DNA of 64,000 nucleotides from Scandinavium manionii. Lineage in GTDB: Bacteria > Pseudomonadota > Gammaproteobacteria > Enterobacterales > Enterobacteriaceae. Position 1 is the stretch's first letter. Every line of letters starts with the position of its first letter. Position numbers and translations under genes: made by a program. The stretch lies in contig NZ_JALIGC010000040.1 in the NCBI RefSeq assembly GCF_024764775.1, positions 372,001 through 436,000 on the forward strand. The letters run 5' to 3'. The notes below the pieces were generated by a model, which searched no databases, was not told the origin of the DNA, and saw nothing but the letters and a program-made list of their open reading frames with translations. Of this stretch, positions 26,233 through 35,089 are shown piece by piece.

Positions 26233-27345
26233 ATGACGGATAATCCGAACAAACGATCGATGTGGGACAAAATCCACCTTGACCCGACCATGCTGCTTAT
26301 CCTGCTGGCGCTGTTGACCTACAGTGCGCTGGTTATCTGGAGTGCCAGCGGCCAGGATATGGGCATGATGGAACGTAAAATCGGCCAGATTGCGATGGGT
26401 GTCGTGATCATGGTGGTAATGGCGCAAATTCCGCCACGTGTTTACGAAGGCTGGGCCCCATGGCTCTATATCTTCTGTATTGTTCTGCTGGTCGCGGTGG
26501 ACGCCTTCGGGGCTATCTCTAAAGGGGCTCAGCGCTGGCTGGATTTAGGCGTTGTCCGTTTTCAGCCCTCAGAGATTGCGAAAATCGCCGTACCACTGAT
26601 GGTGGCTCGCTTCATTAACCGTGACGTCTGCCCGCCTACGCTCAAAAATACCGCCATTGCGCTGATACTGATTTTCCTGCCAACACTGCTGGTTGCCGCA
26701 CAGCCGGACCTCGGCACCTCGATTCTGATTGCGCTGTCTGGCCTGTTCGTTCTGTTCCTCGCGGGTCTGAGCTGGCGTCTGATTGGCGTCGCCGTGCTGA
26801 TGGTCGCCGCCTTCATACCGATCCTCTGGTTCTTCCTGATGCACGACTATCAACGCCAGCGCGTGATGATGCTGCTCGACCCGGAAACCGATCCGCTGGG
26901 TGCGGGCTACCACATTATTCAGTCTAAAATTGCCATAGGCTCCGGCGGCCTGCGCGGTAAAGGTTGGCTGCACGGCACCCAGTCACAGCTGGAGTTCTTG
27001 CCCGAGCGCCATACTGACTTTATCTTCGCGGTACTGGCAGAAGAACTGGGCCTGATAGGCTTCCTGGTATTGTTGGCACTCTACGTCCTGCTGATCATGC
27101 GCGGATTGTGGATTGCCGCCCAGGCGCAAACCACTTTCGGCCGCGTCATGGCCGGTGGCTTAATGTTGATTTTATTCGTTTATGTCTTCGTAAATATTGG
27201 TATGGTGAGTGGGATCCTGCCAGTAGTTGGCGTACCGTTGCCGCTAGTCAGCTATGGGGGCTCTGCTCTGATCGTACTGATGGCCGGGTTTGGTATCGTC
27301 ATGTCGATACACACCCACAGAAAAATGTTGTCGAAAAGCGTATAA
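26233..27345 (+). CDS. mrdB: Peptidoglycan glycosyltransferase RodA
   Basis: SEDS-family polymerase making glycan strands from lipid II in the Rod complex with PBP2. 370 residues and about ten membrane helices. SEDS hallmarks QRWLDLGVVRFQPSEIAK (about 97-114), LPERHTDFIFAVLAEELG (near 256) and the C-terminal PLPLVSYGGSAL are intact. Starts 2 bases after mrdA. Confidence 0.98.
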   Translation: MTDNPNKRSMWDKIHLDPTMLLILLALLTYSALVIWSASGQDMGMMERKIGQIAMGVVIMVVMAQIPPRVYEGWAPWLYIFCIVLLVAVDAFGAISKGAQRWLDLGVVRFQPSEIAKIAVPLMVARFINRDVCPPTLKNTAIALILIFLPTLLVAAQPDLGTSILIALSGLFVLFLAGLSWRLIGVAVLMVAAFIPILWFFLMHDYQRQRVMMLLDPETDPLGAGYHIIQSKIAIGSGGLRGKGWLHGTQSQLEFLPERHTDFIFAVLAEELGLIGFLVLLALYVLLIMRGLWIAAQAQTTFGRVMAGGLMLILFVYVFVNIGMVSGILPVVGVPLPLVSYGGSALIVLMAGFGIVMSIHTHRKMLSKSV

Positions 27346-27361
27346 GAAGGGGTGCGCAAAG

Positions 27362-28519
27362 ATGCGTAAACAATGGCTTGGGATCTGCATCGCAGCTGGC
27401 TTACTGGCAGCGTGTTCGAGTGATGATGGGCAACAACAGCAGACCGTCACCGCACCGACACCGGCGGTCTGTAATGGTCCTGTTGTAGAAATAAGTGGTG
27501 CTGACCCGCGCTTTGAACCCCTGAATCCGTCAGTGAATCAGGACTATCAGCGTGACGGGAAGAATTTCAAAATTGTGCTGGATCCGTCGAACTTTAGTCA
27601 GGTGGGTCTGGCCGCAATTTATGACGCCGAGCCAGGCAGTAACCTTACCGCGTCAGGCGAACCCTTTGATGCCACGCAGCTGACCGCCGCACATCCAACG
27701 CTGCCGGTGCCGAGCTATGCGCGAATCACCAACCTGGCGAATGGCCGCATGCTTATCGTGCGCATAAACGATCGTGGCCCTTACGGCAACGATCGTGTGA
27801 TCTCCCTTTCTCGCGCCGCCGCCGATCGCCTGAATACGTCGAACAATACCAAAGTGCGGATTGACCCGATTATCGTGGCACAGGACGGAACGATGTCCGG
27901 CCCGGGTACCGCCTGTACCACCATTGCGAAACAAACTTACGCCCTGCCCGCTCGCCCGGATTTGAATGGCGGCATGGGAAGCGTATCGTCAACGCCGCAG
28001 GATGCGACGCCGCAAAGCGACGTGCGTGCCATCAGTAATGACACGCTGAAACCGGAAGACGCCACCGGTGCACCGGTTAACAGCAGTGGCTTCCTTGGCG
28101 CACCGACCACGCTGAACAACGGTGTACTGGAAAGCAGCGCGCCGGCGGCACAGCCTGCCGCTCAGCCGGCAGTCCAGTCGACCGCTGTGCAACCGGCGCC
28201 GACACAAAGCGCCCCGGTGACGGCACCGGGTTCCACTCAGGGAAGCGTTGCGCCAACCGCTGCACCTGCAGCCGCAGCCTCTACGGCCGCCAGCGGCAGC
28301 TATGTGGTTCAGGTCGGTGCAGTGAGTGACCAGGCCCGTGCGCAGCAATATCAGCAGCGTCTGAGCCAGCAGTTTTCTGTGCCCGGTCGCGTCATGCAGA
28401 ACGGCGCCGTCTGGCGTATTCAGTTAGGGCCGTTCAGCAACAAGACCGAAGCCAGCACCGTACAACAGCGCCTGCAAAGCGAGGCGCAATTACAGTCATT
28501 TATTACTCGCGCCAACTAA
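27362..28519 (+). CDS. rlpA: Septal lipoprotein RlpA
   Basis: Outer-membrane lipoprotein that binds denuded glycan at the septum; a lytic transglycosylase in Pseudomonas, with no such activity shown for the E. coli protein. 385 residues from ATG at 27362, about 20 longer than in E. coli. Lipobox LLAAC puts the acylated Cys at residue 18. A double-psi beta-barrel domain (about 70-170, with ITNLANGRMLIVRINDRGPY) is joined by a long Ala/Pro/Gln-rich linker (about 250-310) to a SPOR domain (SYVVQVGAVSDQ to the end). The extra length is in the linker. Confidence 0.94.
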   Translation: MRKQWLGICIAAGLLAACSSDDGQQQQTVTAPTPAVCNGPVVEISGADPRFEPLNPSVNQDYQRDGKNFKIVLDPSNFSQVGLAAIYDAEPGSNLTASGEPFDATQLTAAHPTLPVPSYARITNLANGRMLIVRINDRGPYGNDRVISLSRAAADRLNTSNNTKVRIDPIIVAQDGTMSGPGTACTTIAKQTYALPARPDLNGGMGSVSSTPQDATPQSDVRAISNDTLKPEDATGAPVNSSGFLGAPTTLNNGVLESSAPAAQPAAQPAVQSTAVQPAPTQSAPVTAPGSTQGSVAPTAAPAAAASTAASGSYVVQVGAVSDQARAQQYQQRLSQQFSVPGRVMQNGAVWRIQLGPFSNKTEASTVQQRLQSEAQLQSFITRAN

Positions 28520-28658
28520 AACAGGACTGGCATCCTCCGCGCACTGCGTATGTTAAAACCATTAACACTCTCATACGCATTGCTGGATGCCGGGCTCCCT
28601 TGCATTTGCTATAGTTAGGCACTTTTTTTAACTCATCACGGATGTCGTTGTTCTGACC

Positions 28659-29858
28659 ATGAAGACCTCTTTTTCTGCTCGTTTACTTATCACGGCTCTG
28701 TCCGTCGCGGCACTGACCTCCGCAGCCCACGCTGATGACCTGAACATCAAAACCATGATCCCAGGCGTTCCGCAGATCGATGCGGAATCCTACATTCTGA
28801 TCGACTACAACTCAGGCAAAGTCCTGGCCGAGCAGAACGCTGACGAACGCCGTGACCCAGCAAGTCTGACCAAAATGATGACCAGCTACGTCATCGGTCA
28901 GGCAATGAAAGCGGGTAAATTCAAAGAATCTGACCTGGTCACTGTCGGTACCGACGCATGGGCCACCGGTAACCCCGTCTTCAAAGGTTCATCCCTGATG
29001 TTCCTGAAACCAGGCATGCAGGTCCCCGTTTCTCAGCTGATTCGCGGGATTAACCTGCAGTCCGGTAACGACGCCTGTGTGGCAATGGCCGACTACGTCG
29101 CCGGCAGCCAGGATGCCTTCGTTGGCCTGATGAACAGCTATGTTAATGCCCTGGGCCTGAAAAACTCCCACTTCCAGACCGTTCACGGCCTGGACGCAGA
29201 TGGTCAGTACAGCTCCGCGCGCGATATGGCGATGATTGGTCAGTCGCTGATCCGCGACGTGCCAAACGAATACACCATCTACAAAGAGAAAGAATTCACC
29301 TTCAACGGCATCCGCCAGATGAACCGTAACGGTTTACTGTGGGACAACAGCCTGCAGGTCGACGGCATCAAAACCGGCCATACTGACAAAGCGGGCTACA
29401 ACCTCGTGGCATCGGCAACCGAAGGACAGATGCGTCTGATCTCTGCGGTAATGGGCGGTCGTACTTATAAAGGCCGTGAAACCGAGAGCAAAAAGCTGCT
29501 GACCTGGGGCTTCCGCTTCTTCGAAACCGTGAATCCCCTGAAAGCAGGTAAAGAGTTTGCCTCTGAGCCAGCCTGGTTTGGTGACAACGATCGCGCCTCC
29601 CTTGGTGTAGATAAAGACGTATACCTGACGATTCCACGTGGTCGCATGAAAGACCTGAAAGCCAGCTACACGTTGAACAACGTGGAACTGCACGCCCCAC
29701 TGCAGAAAAACCAGGTTGTCGGCACCATTAACTTCCAGCTCGATGGTAAAACTATCGAACAGCGTCCACTGGTGGTGCTGCAAGAAATTCCTGAAGGTAA
29801 CTTCTTCGGTAAGATCATTGATTACATTAAATTAATGTTCCACCACTGGTTTGGTTAA
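28659..29858 (+). CDS. dacA: D-alanyl-D-alanine carboxypeptidase PBP5
   Basis: Removes the terminal D-Ala from pentapeptides and controls cross-linking and cell shape. 399 residues (E. coli 403). Signal peptide ends SAAHADD. Catalytic motifs are SLTK (Ser69, Lys72), SGN in LQSGNDAC and KTG in GIKTGHTDKAG. The C-terminal amphipathic anchor ends IIDYIKLMFHHWFG. Ends in a strong terminator and is a single transcription unit. Confidence 0.97.
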   Translation: MKTSFSARLLITALSVAALTSAAHADDLNIKTMIPGVPQIDAESYILIDYNSGKVLAEQNADERRDPASLTKMMTSYVIGQAMKAGKFKESDLVTVGTDAWATGNPVFKGSSLMFLKPGMQVPVSQLIRGINLQSGNDACVAMADYVAGSQDAFVGLMNSYVNALGLKNSHFQTVHGLDADGQYSSARDMAMIGQSLIRDVPNEYTIYKEKEFTFNGIRQMNRNGLLWDNSLQVDGIKTGHTDKAGYNLVASATEGQMRLISAVMGGRTYKGRETESKKLLTWGFRFFETVNPLKAGKEFASEPAWFGDNDRASLGVDKDVYLTIPRGRMKDLKASYTLNNVELHAPLQKNQVVGTINFQLDGKTIEQRPLVVLQEIPEGNFFGKIIDYIKLMFHHWFG

Positions 29859-29911
29859 AAATTACACACTTGAAAGTGTGATTTCCATCCCCATATACTT
29901 AGCATGACAAT

Positions 29912-29949
29912 AACTGCTCCCGTGCCCTGCGCGGGAGCAGTTCTTTTTA
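29912..29949 (+). terminator. Terminator after dacA
   Basis: A perfect 11-bp stem (AACTGCTCCCG with CGGGAGCAGTT) around 9 bases, followed by CTTTTT. A smaller inverted repeat (CACACTT/AAGTGTG, 29865-29880) precedes it. Confidence 0.9.
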
Positions 29950-29965
29950 AACCACCGGAGCTGAC

Positions 29966-30229
29966 ATGAAAACCAAACTTAACGAACTGCTTGAATTCCC
30001 TACTTCATTTACCTACAAGGTAATGGGTCTGGCGAAGCCTGAGCTGGTTGACCAGGTGGTGGAAGTGGTGCAGCGCCATGCGCCAGGTGATTACTCTCCG
30101 CAGGTAAAACCGAGCAGCAAAGGCAACTACCACTCGGTGTCCATCACCATTAACGCCACCCACATCGAGCAGGTCGAAACCCTGTACGAAGAGCTGGGGA
30201 ATATCGAAATCGTTCGTATGGTGCTGTAA
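29966..30229 (+). CDS. ybeD: DUF493 protein YbeD
   Basis: Small conserved protein with an ACT-like fold, function not established, placed before lipB in most enterics. 87 residues. Conserved segments are FTYKVMG and the C-terminal VETLYEELGNIEIVRMVL. ATG at 29966 has CCGGAG ahead. Confidence 0.93.
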   Translation: MKTKLNELLEFPTSFTYKVMGLAKPELVDQVVEVVQRHAPGDYSPQVKPSSKGNYHSVSITINATHIEQVETLYEELGNIEIVRMVL

Positions 30230-30234
30230 CCCTG

Positions 30235-30262
30235 TTGCCCGGAGCTCTCCGGGCAATTCCTT
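30235..30262 (+). terminator. Terminator-like hairpin between ybeD and lipB
   Basis: A perfect 10-base inverted repeat (TTGCCCGGAG with CTCCGGGCAA) separated by CT, then TTCCTTTCC. The T-tract is interrupted, so it may be leaky. Confidence 0.7.
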
Positions 30263-30318
30263 TCCCGCGCTGTGATATACTCTTCGCCCATGTTTTCCCG
30301 TCCCGCGGAGATGTCGTT

Positions 30319-30960
30319 TTGGATCTGAACACCCTCCTCGTCCGCCAGCTTGGCGTACAACCCTATGAGCCTGTTTCTCAGGCGATGCATGACTTTACCG
30401 ACCGCCGTGATGAAACTACCCCAGACGAAATCTGGCTGGTTGAGCATCAACCTGTCTTTACGCAGGGTCAGGCTGGCAAAGCGGAGCATGTGCTGGTTCC
30501 CGGTGACATTCCGGTCGTTCAGAGCGATCGCGGTGGTCAGGTGACCTATCACGGACCCGGCCAGCAGGTGATGTACGTCCTGTTAGATTTAAAACGCCGT
30601 AAGCTTGGGGTGCGTGAGCTGGTAACGCTGTTGGAACAGACGGTGGTCAACACGCTGGCTGAATTTGGAATCGAGTCGCATCCGCGTGCCGATGCACCCG
30701 GGGTATATGTCGGTGAGCAGAAAATTTGTTCGCTGGGGTTACGCATCCGAAAAGGCTGTTCATTTCACGGGTTGGCGCTGAATGTCGCCATGGATTTATC
30801 GCCCTTTTTACGCATTAACCCTTGCGGTTATGCGGGGATGGAAATGACGCAAATGCAGCAATGGTATGCAGAGGCAAAACCGGAAAATATTTCCCCCGTT
30901 TTGGTGTCGAAATTTTTAGCACTGCTAAACAATCCACCCCATAAATATATTGCTGCTTAA
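30319..30960 (+). CDS. lipB: Octanoyl-[acyl carrier protein]:protein octanoyltransferase
   Basis: Moves octanoate from ACP to lipoyl domains, the first step of lipoate synthesis; LipA then inserts sulfur. The start is TTG at 30319 behind GGAG (8-base spacing); this gives exactly 213 residues, as in E. coli, while the open frame 28 codons further up runs through the terminator hairpin. Active-site motif RGGQVTYHGPGQ is at 71-82; the catalytic pair is Lys135 (EQKICSLGLR) and Cys169 (NPCGYAG). Confidence 0.96.
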   Translation: MDLNTLLVRQLGVQPYEPVSQAMHDFTDRRDETTPDEIWLVEHQPVFTQGQAGKAEHVLVPGDIPVVQSDRGGQVTYHGPGQQVMYVLLDLKRRKLGVRELVTLLEQTVVNTLAEFGIESHPRADAPGVYVGEQKICSLGLRIRKGCSFHGLALNVAMDLSPFLRINPCGYAGMEMTQMQQWYAEAKPENISPVLVSKFLALLNNPPHKYIAA

Positions 30961-31225
30961 TATATTATCCACTTGGGCCTGATATTTTGTCGGGTCCAGG
31001 GCTCTTTCGCCTCGTTTTCCTTTACATTATTCACAACTTTCTATATTTTTTCTGCGCTCGACGGAAAAAACTTCGTCGCATACAAAAATTTACGTTAACA
31101 CACCACCAGAAAAACAAGGCGGCTCCGCAGTTCGAGATCTAACTCATTGTTCAAAATGAAGTAAATCCTGTCTCCGCGTAAAAGTGCCTCTCAAAAGCAT
31201 AATAACAATAAATATTTTTTCAACT
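30961..31225. other. AT-rich gap between lipB and ybeF, no gene seen
   Basis: About 265 bases with many A/T runs and no coding frame, terminator or repeat that I can support. It must contain the ybeF promoter. Such composition is typical of H-NS-bound DNA, but that is only a suggestion. Confidence 0.5.
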
Positions 31226-31244
31226 ATCATTCATATTGTGAATG
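31226..31244. promoter_or_regulatory. Palindrome just upstream of ybeF, likely LysR-type operator
   Basis: TCATTCA-TATTG-TGAATGA is a perfect 7-bp inverted repeat with 5-base centre, and it contains the LysR T-N11-A pattern (TTCATATTGTGAA). It ends 16 bases before the ybeF GTG start, so it could serve autoregulation. The binding protein is inferred. Confidence 0.5.
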
Positions 31245-31260
31245 AATACGGAGCACAAGT

Positions 31261-32214
31261 GTGGAATATAACGAAAAGCCGGAAAGCCGAATAAATCTTC
31301 GCCTTGAGAGTGATACCCCGCAAATCTTCCGAACTCTGCGAAATATCGACCTCAATTTGCTGACGATTTTTGAGGCTGTATATGTGCATAAAGGCATCGT
31401 TAATGCTGCGAAAATTCTGAATCTCACTCCTTCCGCTATTAGCCAATCAATTCAGAAGTTGCGCACTATATTTCCTGACCCGCTTTTCATCCGCAAAGGC
31501 CAGGGCGTAACCCCCACCGCCTACGCCACGCATTTGCACGAATACATCAGCCAGGGTCTGGAATCGATCCTTGGCGCATTAGATTTGACCGGCAGCTATG
31601 ACAAACAGCGCACGATCACCATCGGTACTTCGCCGACGGTCGGAGCAGTGGTTATGCCCGCCATTTATCAAACCATCAAAGATAAATTCCCACAGCTGCT
31701 GCTGCGCAACATTCCGGTTACCGACGTTGGCCTTCAACTGAGCCAGTTCCAGACCGATTTGATTATCGACAGCAACCCGCACAGCACGCGGGCGTTAAGC
31801 CATCACGTACTTTATAGCGACAAAGTGGTACTGGTAGCTCGCGAAGGTCACCCGCTCCTGAAAATGCCGCCTGGCGTAGAATCGCTGAGCCGTTACGAAT
31901 ATACGTTGCTGATGATGGAAAGTGCCTCACACACAGAACTGCGTAAGCGCATGCATGAGATGTTCCCTGAGCGACACATCAGCTTCAGCAGTTACAACCT
32001 TGTGACCATTGCCGCGTTGATTGGCAGCAGCGATCTTGTCGGGTTAATGCCTGCGCGATTCTTCACGTTGTTCTCTCGTTGCTGGCCGCTTCGGGTTGTT
32101 GATTTCGCGCCGCTACGTGAAGAATCGGTCGAATTTTCACTGCATTACAATAAACTCAGCATGCGTGACCCGGTGCTACAAAGTGTTATCACCGCTATTC
32201 GCCAGGCATTCTGA
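31261..32214 (+). CDS. ybeF: LysR-family transcriptional regulator YbeF
   Basis: Putative DNA-binding regulator with unknown inducer. 317 residues, the same as E. coli YbeF. The winged helix-turn-helix occupies about 25-90 (HKGIVNAAKILNLTPSAISQSIQKLR, key helix TPSAISQSI), followed by a LysR substrate-binding domain (about 110-310). The start is GTG at 31261 with CGGAG upstream. It keeps the E. coli position between lipB and lipA. The N-terminal 20 residues are poorly conserved. Confidence 0.92.
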   Translation: MEYNEKPESRINLRLESDTPQIFRTLRNIDLNLLTIFEAVYVHKGIVNAAKILNLTPSAISQSIQKLRTIFPDPLFIRKGQGVTPTAYATHLHEYISQGLESILGALDLTGSYDKQRTITIGTSPTVGAVVMPAIYQTIKDKFPQLLLRNIPVTDVGLQLSQFQTDLIIDSNPHSTRALSHHVLYSDKVVLVAREGHPLLKMPPGVESLSRYEYTLLMMESASHTELRKRMHEMFPERHISFSSYNLVTIAALIGSSDLVGLMPARFFTLFSRCWPLRVVDFAPLREESVEFSLHYNKLSMRDPVLQSVITAIRQAF

Positions 32215-32290
32215 GAGACGTAAAATCCGCCCCATTCTGCTGCTTTGCTCGTCAATAAGCACATAAAGCAACATCTGGTTTACAAATTGC

Positions 32291-32339
32291 CGGCTGGCAG
32301 GCTGCTTTATCACCCTGATTAATGCTATACTGCCAGCCG
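32291..32339 (+). promoter_or_regulatory. lipA: lipA promoter flanked by a 10-bp inverted repeat
   Basis: An extended -10 TGCTATACT (TATACT at 32326-32331) lies inside a perfect inverted repeat CGGCTGGCAG (32291-32300) / CTGCCAGCCG (32330-32339). The repeat arms cover the -35/-10 region, so a bound repressor or a ybeF-end hairpin are both possible. No recognised operator name fits. Confidence 0.5.
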
Positions 32340-32423
32340 TCTAATTCAAAAATAGTTGATAAATACAACATTTCCTTGAATTGAAACGCTTTCTTCGTTA
32401 CCCGCAACTGGAACACGCACGCT

Positions 32424-33389
32424 ATGAGTAAACCCATTGTGATGGAACGCGGTGTTAAGTACCGCGATGCCGATAAAATGGCCCTTATCCCGGTTAAAAA
32501 TGTGGCTACCGAGCGCGAAGCGCTGCTGAGAAAACCGGAATGGATGAAAATCAAACTTCCGGCCGACTCGACCCGTATTCAGGGTATCAAGGCTGCGATG
32601 CGCAAAAATGGCCTGCACTCGGTGTGCGAAGAAGCCTCTTGCCCTAACCTCGCGGAATGTTTTAACCACGGAACGGCCACCTTTATGATCCTCGGTGCGA
32701 TTTGCACCCGCCGTTGCCCGTTCTGCGACGTTGCTCATGGTCGCCCTGTTGCGCCGGACGCCAACGAACCGCAGAAGCTCGCACAGACCATCGCCGACAT
32801 GGGGCTGCGCTACGTGGTAATTACCTCCGTTGACCGTGACGATTTGCGCGACGGTGGTGCACAGCACTTTGCGGACTGCATCGACGCCATTCGTGAGAAA
32901 AACCCAACCATCAAAATCGAAACCCTGGTCCCGGATTTCCGAGGACGTATGGATCGTGCGCTGGACATTCTCACCGCCACACCACCGGATGTGTTCAACC
33001 ACAACCTGGAAAACGTGCCGCGCGTGTACCGCCAGGTTCGTCCCGGCGCTGACTATAACTGGTCCCTGAAGCTACTGGAACGTTTTAAAGAAGCGCATCC
33101 TGAGATCCCAACCAAGTCAGGTCTGATGGTCGGTCTGGGTGAAACCAACGCCGAAATCATCGAAGTTATGCGCGACCTGCGTCGCCACGGCGTGACCATG
33201 CTGACTCTCGGTCAGTATCTGCAGCCAAGCCGTCACCACCTGCCGGTTCAGCGCTACGTCAGTCCGGATGAGTTCGAAGAGATGAAAGCTGAAGCACTGG
33301 CGATGGGCTTCACCCATGCCGCTTGTGGTCCTTTCGTGCGTTCTTCCTACCACGCCGATCTGCAAGCCAAAGGTCTTGAAGTTAAATAA
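32424..33389 (+). CDS. lipA: Lipoyl synthase
   Basis: Radical-SAM enzyme inserting two sulfurs into octanoyl groups on E2 and GcvH proteins. 321 residues, as in E. coli. The auxiliary cluster is bound by Cys68, Cys73 and Cys79 (CEEASCPNLAEC), the radical-SAM cluster by Cys94, Cys98 and Cys101 (CTRRCPFC); the C-terminal RSSYHA serine ligates the auxiliary cluster. Followed by a terminator and then by the inserted purine genes rather than directly by tatE. Confidence 0.98.
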   Translation: MSKPIVMERGVKYRDADKMALIPVKNVATEREALLRKPEWMKIKLPADSTRIQGIKAAMRKNGLHSVCEEASCPNLAECFNHGTATFMILGAICTRRCPFCDVAHGRPVAPDANEPQKLAQTIADMGLRYVVITSVDRDDLRDGGAQHFADCIDAIREKNPTIKIETLVPDFRGRMDRALDILTATPPDVFNHNLENVPRVYRQVRPGADYNWSLKLLERFKEAHPEIPTKSGLMVGLGETNAEIIEVMRDLRRHGVTMLTLGQYLQPSRHHLPVQRYVSPDEFEEMKAEALAMGFTHAACGPFVRSSYHADLQAKGLEVK

Positions 33390-33408
33390 CCTTTGCCGCT
33401 GAGCACAC

Positions 33409-33444
33409 AGGCCGCCGCGTTATCGCCGCGGCCTCTTTATTTTG
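33409..33444 (+). terminator. Terminator after lipA
   Basis: A 7-bp stem (AGGCCGC with GCGGCCT) continues past one mismatch into GCG/CGC around TTAT, followed by CTTTATTTT. Confidence 0.75.
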
Positions 33445-33464
33445 GCGCAATCCTACTGCCTTTT

Positions 33465-33481
33465 AGCACCATCACGGTGCA
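33465..33481. promoter_or_regulatory. NtrC-binding site upstream of the purine genes
   Basis: AGCACC-ATCAC-GGTGCA fits the NtrC consensus TGCACC-N5-GGTGCA at 11 of 12 positions. It is centred about 115 bases upstream of a -24/-12 promoter, the usual enhancer distance. Confidence 0.7.
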
Positions 33482-33586
33482 AATATTTATCAATGAAACT
33501 TTTGGCTCACAGCCTGACGCCCGCGTTTTCCTTTCAATAAGCGAAAACCACAGGTCTTGCTTCATTTCACTCTCTCTTTTAATTTC

Positions 33587-33602
33587 TGGATCGTTTCATG
33601 CA
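33587..33602 (+). promoter_or_regulatory. Sigma-54 (-24/-12) promoter of the purine genes
   Basis: TGGATCGTTTCATGCA has the invariant GG and GC exactly 10 bases apart and agrees with TGGCACG-N4-TTGCA at 9 of 12 fixed positions. The start of transcription would be near 33613, 24 bases before the permease ATG at 33637. Confidence 0.65.
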
Positions 33603-33636
33603 TTACCTTCTTATCGAGAAAAGAAGGAGTGGCCCT

Positions 33637-35007
33637 ATGTCTGCACAAGAACCTGGCGATCTGATTTACGGTCTGGAAGATAAACCCGCCCCGCTTCCGG
33701 CATTTTTAACCGCACTACAGCACGTGCTTGCGAGCCTGGTTGGGATAATTACCCCGCCACTCATCGTCGGTTCGGTGCTGGGCCTCAATGCTTATTTGCC
33801 GTGGCTTATCAGCATGTCGCTGATTGTTTCCGGCATCGGCACGTTCCTGCAAGCGAGGCGCTTTTTCGGGATTGGTGCGGGCATGATCTGCCTGCAAGGC
33901 ACCAGCTTTGCGTTTCTGAGCGTTATTCTCGCCGCCGGGTTTAGCGTCAAAAGCAAAGGTGGTGGGCCAGAGCAAATCATGGCGATGATTTTCGGCCTGA
34001 CGATGGTTGCCGCCTTTATACCGGTGGTGGTCAGCCGTTTTCTCGGCCAGCTTCGCAAGGTTATCACTCCGCTGGTTAGCGGCACTGTGGTTTGCCTGAT
34101 TGGGATCAGCCTGATTAAAGTCAGCATCACCGACTGGGGCGGCGGCCATAATGTGAAAGATTTCGGCGCACCGGGCAATTTGCTGCTCGGCCTGCTGACG
34201 CTCGGTACAATCGTGCTGTTCAGCCGCGCGCAGAGCCGCTGGCTGCGTCTGGGCGCAGTCATTCTTGGGATAGCTATCGGCTGCATCGCCGCGTGGTTTA
34301 GCGGCAAACTGAGCTGGCAGCCTTACAACCAGGCGTGGATTGCTCTGCCGCAGCCCTTCCGTTTCGGCTTCGATTTCGACTACAGCCTCTTTTTACCGTT
34401 GGCGCTGATCTCTCTTATCAGCATTCTGGAAGCGGTCGGAGACCTCACCGCCAACTGCCTGTTATCCCGCCAGCCGATTGAAGGCGAGCGTTACGTGGCA
34501 CGTCTAAAGGGCGGCATTCTCGCCGACGGCGTGAGCTGCATTCTGGCGGCGATGTTCTCTGCCCTGCCGAGCACCACCTTCGCGCAGAACAACGGCGTGA
34601 TTCAGATGACCGGTGTCGCCAGCCGCCACGTCGGTATCTGGATTGGTGCCCTGCTGGCGTTGCTCGGGCTGTTCCCGGTGTTTGGTGCCGTGGTGCAGCA
34701 AATTCCTGCCCCGGTATTGGGCGGCGCGACGCTGGTGATGTTTGGCAGCGTGCTGGCCGCCGGAATTCGCATCATGACCCAGTCGCCGCTGACCCGTCGT
34801 GACATGCTGATTATCGCCGTATCGTTTGGCATTGGCCTGGGCGTGGAGGCCGAGCCGGAATTTCTGAGTCATCTGCCGCCGGTGTGCAAAAGCCTGTTTG
34901 GTTCCGCAATCACCAGCGGTGGTTTGATGGCGATGCTGCTCAATCTGGTTCTGCCCGCAGAACGTAGTGATGCCAGCGCAGCCAGTCTGCCTGCAGTCGA
35001 AAAATAA
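33637..35007 (+). CDS. NCS2-family purine (xanthine/urate type) permease
   Basis: Inner-membrane proton symporter of the nucleobase-ascorbate family, closest in look to XanP/XanQ/UacT. 456 residues with 12-14 membrane segments. NCS2 signatures include QGTSFAF near 85, SILEAVGDLTANC near 270 with the substrate-binding Glu, and FAQNNGVIQMTGVASRHVG near 310-328. ATG at 33637 has AAGGAG nine bases ahead; the in-frame ATG at 33598 falls inside the -24/-12 promoter and is rejected. Paired with the deaminase gene 82 bases downstream. The exact purine is not decidable from sequence; xanthine, urate or guanine derivatives are likely. Confidence 0.88.
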   Translation: MSAQEPGDLIYGLEDKPAPLPAFLTALQHVLASLVGIITPPLIVGSVLGLNAYLPWLISMSLIVSGIGTFLQARRFFGIGAGMICLQGTSFAFLSVILAAGFSVKSKGGGPEQIMAMIFGLTMVAAFIPVVVSRFLGQLRKVITPLVSGTVVCLIGISLIKVSITDWGGGHNVKDFGAPGNLLLGLLTLGTIVLFSRAQSRWLRLGAVILGIAIGCIAAWFSGKLSWQPYNQAWIALPQPFRFGFDFDYSLFLPLALISLISILEAVGDLTANCLLSRQPIEGERYVARLKGGILADGVSCILAAMFSALPSTTFAQNNGVIQMTGVASRHVGIWIGALLALLGLFPVFGAVVQQIPAPVLGGATLVMFGSVLAAGIRIMTQSPLTRRDMLIIAVSFGIGLGVEAEPEFLSHLPPVCKSLFGSAITSGGLMAMLLNLVLPAERSDASAASLPAVEK

Positions 35008-35089
35008 CACCGTGCACTACGCGCCCCTGGATCAGCAGACAGGGCATAACTGAGCTGACTCTCTCATTCATTAACAGGAGGAGTTAGCG

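Noticed and set aside
33598..33636. Upstream in-frame ATG for the purine permease
   Set aside because: It lies inside the predicted -24/-12 promoter and has no ribosome site; the ATG at 33637 has AAGGAG.
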